A stretch of 64,000 nt of DNA from Aurantiacibacter suaedae (GCF_005434915.1 NZ_SKCG01000003.1:496001-560000), one strand, 5' to 3'; counted from the first letter of the stretch, positions 43,864 to 53,366 are shown. Notes: generated by a model from the sequence alone, not told the origin. Numbers and translations are program-made.

Positions 43864-44165
43864 GTATTCCGTTCGCCAACCTTGGTATGCTCAAGGATAT
43901 CGACGTTGCTGTCTCGGTCGAGCTGGGGTCGTCGTCGATGCGCCTGCGCGATATCTGCGCGCTGGGCGAGGGGCAGGTCATCATGCTCGACCGGCTGATC
44001 GACGAGCCGCTTGACCTGCTGGTCAACGGCAAGGTCGTGGCGCGCGGCGAGGTGGTGGCCGAGGGCAACCGGTTCGGTCTGCGCATCATCGAACTCGCCG
44101 GCGGCGAAGCGGAAGATGCGATCCCGGCGCCGCCTGCGTCAGCAGACCCGGTCGGAGGCCTCTAA
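43860..44165 (+). CDS. fliN: Flagellar motor switch protein FliN
   Basis: C-ring subunit of 101 residues consisting of one SpoA domain: 'LKDIDVAVSVELGSSSMRLR', 'LGEGQVIMLDRLIDEPLDLL' and NGKVVARGEVVAEGNRFGLRI (in parts). GTG start overlapping the fliM stop (GTGA). The fliO ATG follows its stop by one base. Confidence 0.95.
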   Translation: MSIPFANLGMLKDIDVAVSVELGSSSMRLRDICALGEGQVIMLDRLIDEPLDLLVNGKVVARGEVVAEGNRFGLRIIELAGGEAEDAIPAPPASADPVGGL

Positions 44166-44166
44166 C

Positions 44167-44505
44167 ATGGGCTGGTATCTGCTCAAGCTGGCGGTGCTGC
44201 TGCCAGTGATTGCAGTGATGATCTGGGGCAGCCTCAAGCTGGCCAAAAAGCTGCAAACGCAGGTGGGCGCAGGCGGCGAGGGCCGTCCGCGTACCATCAA
44301 AGTGGTCGAAACCTTGATGCTTTCGCCTGGCCAGCGGCTGGCCGTGATCGAATACAATGGACGCGATATTCTCGTGGCCTCTTCGAAAAGCGGCTTCACC
44401 TGGCTGGCCGAATGCGCCGCGCAAAGCCGCGTGCAGGCCAAGGCGAAGGCAAAGGCCGAGCAGCAAAGCCTTGCCGACCTCGTGGAGAACGAGTTCACCC
44501 AATGA
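44167..44505 (+). CDS. fliO: Flagellar biosynthesis protein FliO
   Basis: Small membrane protein of 112 residues that helps assemble the FliP ring. One N-terminal helix ([18 protein letters not shown]) is followed by a cytosolic part with '[20 protein letters not shown]' and '[15 protein letters not shown]', the FliO pattern. Lies between fliN and fliP; the fliP start overlaps its stop. Confidence 0.88.
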   Translation: MGWYLLKLAVLLPVIAVMIWGSLKLAKKLQTQVGAGGEGRPRTIKVVETLMLSPGQRLAVIEYNGRDILVASSKSGFTWLAECAAQSRVQAKAKAKAEQQSLADLVENEFTQ

Positions 44506-45281
44506 CCTATACCGGTAAACGAGCGCTTGGCATTTTCGCTGCGCTCGGCGCACTGCTGACGCCAGCGCTGGTCCATGCGCAGGCGGCGACCGAGGCGGCG
44601 GTTCCCGGCGCGCTCGACCGTGCGTTCGGCGAGCTGTCGAACGGTCCGGACGGGGCACTGAGCCTGTCGCTCCAGCTGCTGCTCGTGATGGGCCTGCTCA
44701 CGGTTCTGCCGGCGCTGATCCTGATGATGACGAGCTTTACGCGCATCATCATCGTGCTCGCTATTCTGCGTCAGGCGCTGGGCCTGCAACAATCGCCCCC
44801 CAATCAGGTGCTGATCGGGCTGTCGTTGTTCCTGTCGCTGTTCGTGATGGCCCCCACGCTGGAGCGGGTGAATGCCGAGGCGATTGAGCCCTATTCCGCC
44901 GATACCATCGGCGCCGAAGTGGCAATCGAGCGGGCAGGCAACGCCTTTCACGCCTTCATGATCCGCCAGACCCGCGAGACCGACCTCGCCATGTTCACCG
45001 ACCTTGCCAAGCATCCCGGCTATGCTTCCGAAGCGGATGTGCCGTTTTCGATCCTGCTGCCCGCTTTCGTGACCAGCGAATTGAAGACCGCGTTCCAGAT
45101 CGGCTTCATGCTGTTCCTGCCCTTTCTGGTGATCGATCTGGTGGTCTCCTCGGTGCTGATGAGCCTCGGCATGATGATGATGAGCCCGATGCTCGTATCC
45201 TTGCCTTTCAAACTCTTATTGTTCGTTCTTGTCGATGGGTGGGCGCTCCTGATGGGCTCACTTGCGGCCAGTTTCCTATAG
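44502..45281 (+). CDS. fliP: Flagellar export gate protein FliP
   Basis: Core export-gate subunit of 259 residues with a cleavable signal peptide (ending near 'ALVHAQ') and four membrane helices. Signatures include '[20 protein letters not shown]', '[19 protein letters not shown]' and '[20 protein letters not shown]'. The ATG overlaps the fliO stop; fliQ follows after 16 bases with GGAG. Confidence 0.97.
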   Translation: MTYTGKRALGIFAALGALLTPALVHAQAATEAAVPGALDRAFGELSNGPDGALSLSLQLLLVMGLLTVLPALILMMTSFTRIIIVLAILRQALGLQQSPPNQVLIGLSLFLSLFVMAPTLERVNAEAIEPYSADTIGAEVAIERAGNAFHAFMIRQTRETDLAMFTDLAKHPGYASEADVPFSILLPAFVTSELKTAFQIGFMLFLPFLVIDLVVSSVLMSLGMMMMSPMLVSLPFKLLLFVLVDGWALLMGSLAASFL

Positions 45282-45297
45282 CGCGGAGCGATGATCG

Positions 45298-45570
45298 ATG
45301 GATGAAATGCCCGCCATGCTGGCGCTTGCCGACCGGATGCTGTGGACCACCGCGCTGATCGCCGCGCCGATCCTGATCGCCAGCCTCGCGGTTGGCCTTG
45401 TGGTCGGCCTGATCCAGGCGGCGACCTCGGTCAACGAGCAGACCTTGACCTTCGTGCCCAAGCTGGCCGCGATCTCGCTGGTGCTGGTCGTTCTCGGCGC
45501 AAGCATGATGGTGCTGCTGTCGGACTTCCTGAACGAAATCTTCAACCAGATTGCCATGATCGGGCGATGA
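45298..45570 (+). CDS. fliQ: Flagellar export gate protein FliQ
   Basis: Export-gate subunit of 90 residues, two membrane helices, with 'GLVVGLIQAATSVNEQTLTF' as the family mark. The usual size. Its stop overlaps the fliR start (ATGA). Confidence 0.96.
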   Translation: MDEMPAMLALADRMLWTTALIAAPILIASLAVGLVVGLIQAATSVNEQTLTFVPKLAAISLVLVVLGASMMVLLSDFLNEIFNQIAMIGR

Positions 45571-46349
45571 GCGGCCTGTCGTTCGGCATCGGACCTCTCG
45601 AGGCCGAATTCTGGCGGGTGGTCTTTCTGATGACCCGGATCGGCGCTGCGATGATCGCTGCGCCGATTTTCGGTGCCATGGGCGTGCCCGCGCAGGTGCG
45701 TGTGGTTGCTGCCGGTGCCATCGCGGTGTTCGTCGCCGCCTGGACCGACGTTTCCGCGCCTGCCGAAATCTTCAGCCTCGCAGGCCTGATTGCGGTGGCA
45801 GGTGAAGTCGTGCTGGGGCTGACGCTGGGTTTCGTCTTGCAGATCGCCTTTGCCGGGCCAGTGCTTGCCGCAGAGGTGATCGGCGGGGCGATGGGCCTTT
45901 CCATGGCCATGACTACCGATCCGCAGGCAGGAACGCAGATCACCGCCTTTGGCCAGTTCTTCACCATCGTGCTCACGCTGATTTTCCTGGCTGTAGGCGG
46001 CCATCTGCAATGGCTGGAGCTGGTGGTGCAGAGCTATACCTCCTTTCCGCCGGGAGAGACCTGGCTCGGCGAAGATCGGGCCATGGTGATCGCCAGCTTC
46101 GCCACGCAGCTGTTCCAGTTCGGGGTCCTCATTTCACTGCCCATCACGCTGGTGTTGCTGATGGTGCAGCTGCTAACCGGCATTCTCAGCCGCTCGGCAC
46201 CGTCGCTTAATCTGTTCGCCTTGGGCCTGCCTTCGGGCGTGCTGGCGGGGCTGGGCGCGCTGATCGTGGCTTCGCCGCTGATCTACGCCGAATTCGAGAC
46301 CATTACCCGCACTGGCCTCGACAACGTAGCCTTGGTGATTACGCCATGA
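45567..46349 (+). CDS. fliR: Flagellar export gate protein FliR
   Basis: Export-gate subunit of 260 residues with about six helices. 'RIGAAMIAAPIFGAMGVPAQ', 'GEVVLGLTLGFVLQIAFAG', 'AAEVIGGAMGLSMA' and 'LTGILSRSAPSLNLFALGLP' follow the FliR pattern. ATG 45567 overlaps the fliQ stop; flhB starts at its stop (ATGA). Confidence 0.95.
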   Translation: MSGLSFGIGPLEAEFWRVVFLMTRIGAAMIAAPIFGAMGVPAQVRVVAAGAIAVFVAAWTDVSAPAEIFSLAGLIAVAGEVVLGLTLGFVLQIAFAGPVLAAEVIGGAMGLSMAMTTDPQAGTQITAFGQFFTIVLTLIFLAVGGHLQWLELVVQSYTSFPPGETWLGEDRAMVIASFATQLFQFGVLISLPITLVLLMVQLLTGILSRSAPSLNLFALGLPSGVLAGLGALIVASPLIYAEFETITRTGLDNVALVITP

Positions 46350-47473
46350 GCCAGGAGAGCAGCGGCGAGAAAACCTTTGCGCCAACCCCGCGCAAACGGC
46401 GCGAGGCGGCCAAGCAAGGCGATGTGCTGCGCAGCAAGGAGCTCGCCACCGCCGCCACCGTCATTACCGGGCTTGCCTGGATGATCGTGGCCGGGCCGTG
46501 GGTGCTCGACGAGTTGCGCAAGCTGGTCATCACCGCGCTCACCTTCGATGCCACGTCGCTCGAACGGGGCGGGGCGGGCGACGTTCTGGCCATCATCCCC
46601 GATGTGGCGGTGCCGGTGGTGATCCTCGGCCTGATGGTGCCTGCCGCCTCGCTGATCGCGCAGCTCTCGTTCGGCGAGGGGCGCTGGGTGGCGGAGAACC
46701 TGCAATTCAAGGGCAAGCGCATCAACCCGATGTCCGGCCTCAAGCGCATCTTCGGCCCGCAGGGGTGGATCGAGATGGGCAAGGGTCTGCTCAAGGTGGC
46801 GCTGCTGGGCACCATTGCCTTTGTATGGATGCGCATGACGCTGCCCGACATTTCCGAGCTGGGCCGGGTGACGCTGGCGCGGCAGCTCGAAATTGCATGG
46901 AGTGCGTGCATCTCGTTGGTCGCAGCCTTGGCGGGTGGGCTGGTCATCATCGCGATGATCGATCTGCCGATCCAGTGGTTCCGGCGGGATCAGCGGCTGA
47001 AGATGACGCATCAGGAAATGCGCGACGAGAACAAGGAAAGCGAAGGCTCGCCCGAGACGAAGTCCGCGCGCCGTCAGCGTCAGCGCGAAATCGCCACCGG
47101 CGCGCTCGGCCCGGCGATGAAAGATGCGCAGTTCGTCATCACCAACCCCACGCACTTCTCGGTCGCGCTCGTCTACGATCCCGAAAAGGCCTCCGCACCG
47201 ATCGTGGTTGCCAAGGGGCGCGGCGAAAAGGCGCTCGCGATCCGCGAAGTTGCGGCCGACATGCAGATCCCCGTGCTCGAATATCCGCCGCTGGCACGTT
47301 CGCTGTATTACACCACGCGCGAACGGCAGGTGATCCGCGAGGAGCTTTATGCCGCGGTTGCCGCCATCGTCGCCTTCGTGCTGTCCATCCGCCGCGGCGA
47401 GACCCCGCCGCTGCCGCGCGTCAGCGTTCCGGTCGAGGTGCAGTTCGACGCCGATGGCCGCACCTCGGCTTAA
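46346..47473 (+). CDS. flhB: Flagellar export switch protein FlhB
   Basis: Export-specificity switch of 375 residues with four helices and a cytosolic domain that cleaves itself at NPTH (267-270, in ITNPTHFSVAL), at almost the same position as in enterics. 'GEKTFAPTPRKRREAAKQGD' at the N-terminus is typical. It partners FliK for the hook-length switch. It ends the run of coupled export genes; fliD follows after 30 bases. Confidence 0.97.
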   Translation: MSQESSGEKTFAPTPRKRREAAKQGDVLRSKELATAATVITGLAWMIVAGPWVLDELRKLVITALTFDATSLERGGAGDVLAIIPDVAVPVVILGLMVPAASLIAQLSFGEGRWVAENLQFKGKRINPMSGLKRIFGPQGWIEMGKGLLKVALLGTIAFVWMRMTLPDISELGRVTLARQLEIAWSACISLVAALAGGLVIIAMIDLPIQWFRRDQRLKMTHQEMRDENKESEGSPETKSARRQRQREIATGALGPAMKDAQFVITNPTHFSVALVYDPEKASAPIVVAKGRGEKALAIREVAADMQIPVLEYPPLARSLYYTTRERQVIREELYAAVAAIVAFVLSIRRGETPPLPRVSVPVEVQFDADGRTSA

Positions 47474-47503
47474 TCGCAGCAGAAAGGGGCCGTTCTAGCA
47501 GTC

Positions 47504-48937
47504 ATGGAAAGCACCTCCTCAACCAGCTCGACAAGCTCGATCATCACGACGCTTGGTGCGGGCAGCGGGATCAATATGACCCAGCTTGCGGGTGACCTGG
47601 CCAAGGCTCAGTTCGAGCAGCGCACGAACCGGCTGACCGCCAAGGGCGAGCTGCTGCAACAGAAGATCACCGCCGCTTCGAACATCAAGAACGGCTTTTC
47701 CACGCTCGCCAGTTCGCTGGGCGACCTCGTTCGCACCGGCAACCTCGCTCCGCTGCCCAAGGTTGCCAACAGTTCTGTCGCCACGGCCAGCACACCGATT
47801 GGCACCATCGGCAAGGGCAGCTATTCGCTGGAAGTGACGCAGCTCGCCAAGCGCCAGGTGCTGACCGGCCCGGCAATGGCATCGGCGACCGATCCGGTCG
47901 GCGCAGGTTCGCTTACCATTCGCTTCGGCAAGATGGATGGCACCACCTTCACAGAAGATACAGGGCAAGCCGCGGTCGATATCACGATCGACAGCGGCTC
48001 CACGCTCAAGGACATCGCCAGCAAGATCAACGCTGCCGGGGCCGGTGTCTCGGCCTATATCGCGCAGACCGTCAACGGCCCGCAGCTGGTGTTCAAGGGC
48101 GCCGAGGGTGAGCAAAGCGGCTTCGTGATCGAGGCGACCGAAACACCCGGCGAAGAAGGCCTGGCCGCGCTTGCCTGGCAGCCCGGCACCGGCTCTGCCG
48201 CTCAGCTCAAGGAAGTCTCGCAGGACGCCAAGTTTAAGCTCGACGGGCTGGAGATGACGAGCAAGACCAACAGCACCGGGCAGATCGCGCCGGGCCTGCA
48301 ACTCTCGCTCACCGGCACCAATATCGGCAATCCCACGGCGATTACCTTCGCCAACACCACTGGCGGCGTGCCGCAGACGATGTCCGATCTCGTTACGGCG
48401 TTGAACGAAGTGGTGTCCGAACTGAACCGCGCCACCGCGGTCGAGGGCGGCGAACTGCGCGGCGATCCGGGCGCGCGCGCGCTGAAGCTGGCGCTGTCGC
48501 AATTGCCGGGCACCGTCGTGATGCCCAACGCCACCGGCAACGCCCCGCGCACGCTGAGCGACCTTGGCCTTGTGATCAACCGCGACGGCTCCTTCAAGAT
48601 CGACGACGACCGCCTCGCCGCGACGCTTGAGCGCGATCCCGATGGCGTGGCGGCCATGTTCACCACGGGTCTCTATGGCGTCTATTCGACTTTCGACAAG
48701 CTCTCCCGCAGCGCCAGCTCGACGGGCGACGCCAACTCGCTGGCCTCATCGATCAAGCGCTATGAAGGGCAGGCACAGCAGGTCACCGAACGGACGGCCG
48801 AACTTGCCGAAAAGCAGGAAGCGCTGCGTCTTCAGATGGTGTCACGCTTTGCCAAGGCCGATGCGCGTGTCGCCGCTTCACAATCGACGATGTCGTTCCT
48901 GCAGCAGCAGATCGACGCCTGGAATTCGAGCAATTAA
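47504..48937 (+). CDS. fliD: Flagellar filament cap protein FliD
   Basis: Filament capping protein (HAP2) of 477 residues. N-terminal 'GAGSGINMTQLAGDLAKAQF' and the central FliD_C region with 'KFKLDGLEMTSKTNS' and the C-terminal 'ASQSTMSFLQQQIDAWNS' match the family. The ribosome site is weak (AAGGGG 14 bases away). fliS starts 3 bases after its stop. Confidence 0.94.
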   Translation: MESTSSTSSTSSIITTLGAGSGINMTQLAGDLAKAQFEQRTNRLTAKGELLQQKITAASNIKNGFSTLASSLGDLVRTGNLAPLPKVANSSVATASTPIGTIGKGSYSLEVTQLAKRQVLTGPAMASATDPVGAGSLTIRFGKMDGTTFTEDTGQAAVDITIDSGSTLKDIASKINAAGAGVSAYIAQTVNGPQLVFKGAEGEQSGFVIEATETPGEEGLAALAWQPGTGSAAQLKEVSQDAKFKLDGLEMTSKTNSTGQIAPGLQLSLTGTNIGNPTAITFANTTGGVPQTMSDLVTALNEVVSELNRATAVEGGELRGDPGARALKLALSQLPGTVVMPNATGNAPRTLSDLGLVINRDGSFKIDDDRLAATLERDPDGVAAMFTTGLYGVYSTFDKLSRSASSTGDANSLASSIKRYEGQAQQVTERTAELAEKQEALRLQMVSRFAKADARVAASQSTMSFLQQQIDAWNSSN

Positions 48938-48939
48938 TT

Positions 48940-49317
48940 ATGTTGATGCTGCGCCAGAACCCGCATGACGCTTACCGCAAGGTGCAGGTCAATGCCCGCA
49001 TCCTCGGTTCGGACCACAAGGACCTCGTCGCGATCTGCTTCGAGCAGGTGGTGAGCGAACTGGGCCGCGCGATCCGCGCCAACGAGGCGGGCGATTCCAC
49101 CAGCCGCTCCGACGGGCTGACCCGCGCCATCGCGGCGATCACCGCACTCGAAATGGGCCTCGACCGCAGCAACCCCGTCGCTGGCGCGCTCGAGCATCTT
49201 TACACCGCCGCGCGTGAGACGATCCTCGATTGCGTGATGGTGTTCAATTCCGAAGCCCTTGGTGAAGTGCGCGCGGACTTTGCCGAGATCGGTGCCGCGC
49301 TCGCCGGCTCGAACTAG
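48940..49317 (+). CDS. fliS: Flagellar export chaperone FliS
   Basis: Flagellin chaperone of 125 residues; helical, with 'DHKDLVAICFEQVVSELGRAI' (in parts), 'RAIAAITALEMGLDRSNPVA' and 'HLYTAARETILDCVMVFNSE' in the FliS layout. It follows fliD, the normal gene pair. It is the last flagellar gene of the plus-strand operon. Confidence 0.9.
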   Translation: MLMLRQNPHDAYRKVQVNARILGSDHKDLVAICFEQVVSELGRAIRANEAGDSTSRSDGLTRAIAAITALEMGLDRSNPVAGALEHLYTAARETILDCVMVFNSEALGEVRADFAEIGAALAGSN

Positions 49318-49360
49318 CGGAACAGACGCGGCAGGAAGTCCTTGAGATAGCGGCGGCGGT

Positions 49361-49591
49361 TTATCCAGCAGTGGCCGGCGCCCGCCTCGCGCCCTCTGGG
49401 CCGATCACCTCGACGGTAGAATTGATGCCACTGCGCTCGCGGCTGAAAGTGGTGGCGAGCCGATCGGCAACGCGTGGGCCGTCGACTCCCGAATTGAAGC
49501 GATAGGTATCTGTGCTGGTATAGTCCAAGGCAGGCACCGAGAAGGCGTTCATCAGCAGATCAACGACAATCGCGTGGCCTTTGGCAGGCAC
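49361..49591 (-). CDS. Small hypothetical protein
   Basis: Reading frame of 76 residues with a very good ribosome site (GGGGGAG, 7 bases before GTG 49591), convergent with fliS. It starts with a short hydrophobic stretch (AIVVDLLMNAFSV) and continues as a soluble sequence ending ARRAPATAG. No family was recognised. Its compactness and the ribosome site argue that it is translated; the opposite strand offers no rival. Confidence 0.5.
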   Translation of the reverse strand: MPAKGHAIVVDLLMNAFSVPALDYTSTDTYRFNSGVDGPRVADRLATTFSRERSGINSTVEVIGPEGARRAPATAG

Positions 49592-49663
49592 AGGTTTTCT
49601 CCCCCTCTGGCTGAGGGTGATGCCTGCCTGCCGAACAAAGTCAATCGTCGGCGCGCAAACGAA

Positions 49664-49688
49664 AACGGGGGCCGCGCGGGCCCCCGTT
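49664..49688 (-). terminator. Rho-independent terminator of DUF6152 gene
   Basis: A 10-bp perfect stem AACGGGGGCC/GGCCCCCGTT with a 5-base loop, followed on the minus strand by TTTTCGTTTG, 22 bases after the stop at 49711. Confidence 0.85.
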
Positions 49689-49710
49689 CGCTTGTTCGAT
49701 GACGCCTAGC

Positions 49711-50136
49711 TTAGTTGCCGGCGCGGCGGGCCGCAGCGGCCACAGCCTCGGTCGTCGGGTTGCCGAGCGACAGCTCGCGACCGTTCGGAAAGCGGATTTC
49801 CGCCGCCGAAGCGCGGGTGTCGCCATCGCGCGCCTGGAAGGCGTCGACGATGATGTCGGTGCCCGCGGGCAGCGAATTTCTGTTCCAGCCACGACGCAGC
49901 AGAGCCGACGGTGCGCCGCCTTCGATGCGCCAGCGCTCGGTCTTGCCGTTGCGGTTCACATCGATGTGAATCCAGGAGTGGGGGTTCACCCACTCGAACA
50001 TCACGACCTTGCCCGACAAGCGGATCGGCTTGTTGCGGTCGAATTCGGTGGCGAACGAGTGGTGCGCGGCGGCGCCCACTGCGGTGATCGCCAGCACGGC
50101 GCCGATTGCGGCAGCGCTGAGCTTCTTGATCTGCAT
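49711..50136 (-). CDS. DUF6152 family exported protein
   Basis: Exported protein of 141 residues: signal peptide to 'GAAAHHSF', then the family signatures HHSFATEFD, EWVNPHSWIHIDV and 'RWRIEGGAPSALLRRGW'. The His pair directly after the signal and the WVNPH motif are the conserved features; function is unknown. AAGGAG lies 6 bases before the ATG. It lies downstream of the lipoprotein at 50211 and the quinoprotein at 51099, probably in one transcription unit, and is a paralogue of the fragment at the left edge. Confidence 0.85.
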   Translation of the reverse strand: MQIKKLSAAAIGAVLAITAVGAAAHHSFATEFDRNKPIRLSGKVVMFEWVNPHSWIHIDVNRNGKTERWRIEGGAPSALLRRGWNRNSLPAGTDIIVDAFQARDGDTRASAAEIRFPNGRELSLGNPTTEAVAAAARRAGN

Positions 50137-50210
50137 GATTTACTCCTTGTCAAAATCCCCGGGTTTCGGACAAATCTTAAATTGACTTTGTCTGTTTGCC
50201 CGACCCAACA

Positions 50211-51080
50211 TTACTCTTCGATTAAGTCGCCGTAGAGCAGGTGCTCCGAGAACGGCACGCACTTGAACTCAAGCAGCTGCGCATTCTCTTCCACGCGGCG
50301 GTACAGCGGCATCTTGATCGTCCACGGACGGGTGTAGATCTCCGGATCGTCGATCGTGGCTTCGTATTCGATATGGTTCGGACCCATCGGAGTGAAGCGC
50401 TCGGTAACGGTCGCGTGATTGGTCAGATAGTTGCCGTTGCGATCGAGCCAGGTCACGCCGTCGATCATCTCGCCGCCCGGCAGCTTCACCAGGCCCGGGC
50501 CCTGCGCCAGCGTGGTCACGACAAGCGTGTCGCCGTCCCACTGGCCGTAGGAGGTGCCCATCCAGGTGTCGATCGGCGGAATGCCGACTTCGCCCATGTG
50601 GATCACGCGGTTGGCCGAAGCATATTCGTAGGCGATCAGGATGTCGTCGCCATCGCCCTGAATGATCTGGAACGGGTGCGGCATATAGGTCGCACGCGGA
50701 ATCCCGGGCAGGTAGCAGGCCGCTTCCGGATCCCAGCTGATGAGGTTTTCGCGGTTCTGGTTAAGCCGCTCCATCGCTTCGGGCTTGTACGGAATCTCGC
50801 CGCCTTCGATCACGCCGATGCTGGGCGGAATCGCCCCAATCGCACCCAGCAGCGTATCGCCTTGGGGCAGCGGGTTCGGGCCGGCGCTGTGCGGCTCGAG
50901 ATTCCAGTTTGCCTCGTTCATCACCTGCCACACACCGTTGATGTTCGGTGCATCGCCGATGCGCGCCGGGGCGCTGGCTTCGCTATTCTGGGCAACTGCC
51001 GACGTGGTGGGCACGCTTGCGCAGCCGGCAAAGGCCAGCGCCGATGCCGCCAACAAGCTCAAGTGTTTAATCCCCCGCAT
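50211..51080 (-). CDS. Conserved lipoprotein of unknown function (paralogue 1)
   Basis: Lipoprotein of 289 residues (lipobox AGCA, Cys20). It contains 'DAPNINGVWQVMNEANWNL', 'CYLPGIPRATYMPHPFQIIQ', 'GQWDGDTLVVTTLAQGPG' and a C-terminal 'ERFTPMGPNHIEYEATIDDP' followed by YTRPWTIKMPLYRR. The same order of elements (G-x-W, C-x-x-x-G-x-P, W-D/E-G-D/N-T-L-V, ERF/L-T, P-x-x-I-x-Y-E) occurs in the proteins at 58516 and 59695. No function is known to me. GGAG lies 5 bases ahead of the ATG. It sits 18 bases behind the quinoprotein gene, so the two are probably cotranscribed. Confidence 0.8.
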   Translation of the reverse strand: MRGIKHLSLLAASALAFAGCASVPTTSAVAQNSEASAPARIGDAPNINGVWQVMNEANWNLEPHSAGPNPLPQGDTLLGAIGAIPPSIGVIEGGEIPYKPEAMERLNQNRENLISWDPEAACYLPGIPRATYMPHPFQIIQGDGDDILIAYEYASANRVIHMGEVGIPPIDTWMGTSYGQWDGDTLVVTTLAQGPGLVKLPGGEMIDGVTWLDRNGNYLTNHATVTERFTPMGPNHIEYEATIDDPEIYTRPWTIKMPLYRRVEENAQLLEFKCVPFSEHLLYGDLIEE

Positions 51081-51098
51081 GACCTCTCCTGTATGCGA

Positions 51099-53000
51099 TT
51101 ACTGATTGAGTGCGAAAGCCGCGATCATGCCTCCGGCATTGATTGCGACATACTGTCTGCCATCGCGCCCCCGATAGGTCATCGGGTTCGCATTGGCGTT
51201 ACCGTTTAGTACGCTTTCCCAGAGCTGCTCGCCAGTGGCAGCATCGAACGCGCGCAGGCGCTTGTCGTTGGTGGCGCCCACGAACACAAGTCCGCCTGCG
51301 GTCACGCTCGGCCCGGCGCTGCCCGAATTGCCGAGCACCTGGCGCCCTTCGGGCAGTTCCTCGAACATGCCGAGCGGCACCGCCCAGGCGATTTCGCCGG
51401 TGTTGGCATCGACCGCCGTGAGGCGCGCCCACGGCGGCTTGTAGCACGGCGCACTGGTGCCGACCGGGCGGCCGCGCTCGTCGTACTCGCCCGAAAGCGG
51501 CGCGCTGAAGGTGAAGAACGGGCCTTTCCCGTCGACACTGGCGCGGTCGTACTCGGGGGCCGAGGTGGCATCGAAGCTGTAGGGTTTCTCCCCCTCGACC
51601 TTCTCGACCCAGCCGACCAGCGAGGTGTCCTGAGCGTTCACGTAGACCAGCCCGGTGGTCGGATCGGCCGCCGGGCCGCCCCAGTTCACGCCGCCGGTTC
51701 CGCCCGGCAACTGGATGGTCGAAAACGGCGCGGCATCGGCTTCCTTGTAGCGGAAGGGCGTGAACGGACCGGCGTTGTAGAAGCCGCCTGCCTTGTCCCA
51801 CATGGCGTAACAGGCTGCCGAGTGTTCGGGCGTGGTATCTTCGGGGCTGACGATATCCTGATAGGTCATCTCGACCCGGCTCAGCGGCGGGGTCACCACC
51901 GGGAAGGGCTGGGTCGGGTGATAGTACTCGCCCGGAACGTTGCCCGGCGGCACCGGCCGCTCTTCCACCGGAAGCACGGGCTCGCCGCTCTCCGCATCGA
52001 GCAGGTAGAAGTAGCTCGACTTGCCGATATTGGCCAAGGCCAGGTGGCCGCCGGTCTCGGTCTCAACCGGGATCAGCGGACCGGCATTGCTCATGTCGAT
52101 GTCCCACAGATCGTGGTGCACGGTCTGGAAATGCCACTTGTATTCGCCGGTGCGCGCATCGACCGCGACCACCGAGTTGCCATAGACGTTGGTGCCGGGG
52201 CGGTCGCCGCCGTAATAATTGTGCGCGGGGCCGGCGATGGGGAGATAGGCAATACCGGTGCTGCTATCGTAGGTCGCCTGGAAGCCCCACATGTTGGTGC
52301 CGCCACGATCTTTCCAGCCATCGCCCCAGGTATCGTTGTAGGGCTGGCCCGGATCGGGTGTGGTGTCAAACTCCCACAAGCGTTCGCCGGTAACCACATC
52401 ATAGCCGCGCGGATTGCCCGGTTCGCCCTGCGGGTTTTCAAGCGAAGCCGCGCCGATAATCATGGTGTTGCCGGCAATCGTGGGGGTGCCGCCATAGCCG
52501 GGGCCGCCCATCGCAATCGAGCCGTTCTCGCCGAAATCGGCCACGGGCTCTCCCGTGGCGGCGTCGAGTGCGTGAATGCGGTCGCCCGCCGTTACCAGAA
52601 TGCGCGGGGCGTGGCTGGCGTCGCCGGGCCAATAGCTGACGCCGCGCCCTGAGAACCCGTTCGGTCCGGGAGGCATGTCGCGTTCATGAACCCAGATTTC
52701 TTCACCACTGGCGGCATCGAGTGCCACCACCCGGCTTTGCGCCGGAAAATACATCACGCCATCGATGACGATAGGGACAGCAGTGTTGAAAGCGCGCAGC
52801 GGATAGGACCAGGCCGAGGCGAGGCCGCTCACATTGGCGCGATTGATCTGGGCAAGCGGGGAATAGCGGGTGGCGGCGGCATCGCGCTGAATGCTGGGCC
52901 AGTCACCATCGGCAGGTGCTGTCTGCGCGACGAGCCCACTGGCTGCCGTGCAAGCCAGCACAGCTGCGGTTCCCGCCCTATGCATCGCTCGGATTGCCAT
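51099..53000 (-). CDS. PQQ-dependent dehydrogenase (glucose-dehydrogenase-like, soluble)
   Basis: Periplasmic quinoprotein of 633 residues with a signal peptide ending near 'GLVAQTAPA'. An eight-bladed propeller is shown by repeated 'DAASGEEIW', 'DAATGEPV', 'DARTGEYKW', 'DAATGEQLW' units. VHHDLWDID carries the catalytic-type Asp of membrane glucose dehydrogenases, and GGVNWGG is also typical. The five-helix membrane domain of such enzymes is absent. The sugar, polyol or alcohol oxidised is unknown. ATG 53000; ATG 52985 is possible. It heads a group with the lipoprotein and DUF6152 genes. Confidence 0.88.
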   Translation of the reverse strand: MAIRAMHRAGTAAVLACTAASGLVAQTAPADGDWPSIQRDAAATRYSPLAQINRANVSGLASAWSYPLRAFNTAVPIVIDGVMYFPAQSRVVALDAASGEEIWVHERDMPPGPNGFSGRGVSYWPGDASHAPRILVTAGDRIHALDAATGEPVADFGENGSIAMGGPGYGGTPTIAGNTMIIGAASLENPQGEPGNPRGYDVVTGERLWEFDTTPDPGQPYNDTWGDGWKDRGGTNMWGFQATYDSSTGIAYLPIAGPAHNYYGGDRPGTNVYGNSVVAVDARTGEYKWHFQTVHHDLWDIDMSNAGPLIPVETETGGHLALANIGKSSYFYLLDAESGEPVLPVEERPVPPGNVPGEYYHPTQPFPVVTPPLSRVEMTYQDIVSPEDTTPEHSAACYAMWDKAGGFYNAGPFTPFRYKEADAAPFSTIQLPGGTGGVNWGGPAADPTTGLVYVNAQDTSLVGWVEKVEGEKPYSFDATSAPEYDRASVDGKGPFFTFSAPLSGEYDERGRPVGTSAPCYKPPWARLTAVDANTGEIAWAVPLGMFEELPEGRQVLGNSGSAGPSVTAGGLVFVGATNDKRLRAFDAATGEQLWESVLNGNANANPMTYRGRDGRQYVAINAGGMIAAFALNQ

Positions 53001-53366
53001 TGTCCCCGAATCACCCTCTCACCAGATGTCGCTCTGCAAGTTTGCGCGACTTGTTGATTCTGTCCTAAACTGCAGGCGGAAGTTTGACAATGCCTTGTCT
53101 CCACGAAAAGCCCGGCCGCGCCCTGGCCAGGAAAAGCGCGCTTCAATGTTTGCGCAAGCTACGGAAAATAATGGCTTTATGTCAGTCTGTGGAGGGCCAA
53201 AGCATAGTGTGCCAAAAATTGCAATTCATAATGAAGTCTGGCAATTAGGCTTGGCGGAATGGCAGATGCTCGCTAGCGGGCATGTGAGAGGGGCTTCGGA
53301 CAGGATCAATCTGCCCGCAGCAACACACCTTCACAAAGAGCCATTACAAGGAGGGGTACAGGGCCG
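53001..53366. other. Divergent promoter region, no gene seen
   Basis: The stretch between the leftward quinoprotein and the rightward DUF6644 genes must hold promoters for both. A perfect 10-bp palindrome AATTGCAATT lies at 53217-53226. TTGTCA-N17-TAGGAC reads leftward as a weak sigma-70 candidate near 53060-53090. No coding sequence is convincing. Confidence 0.4.
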
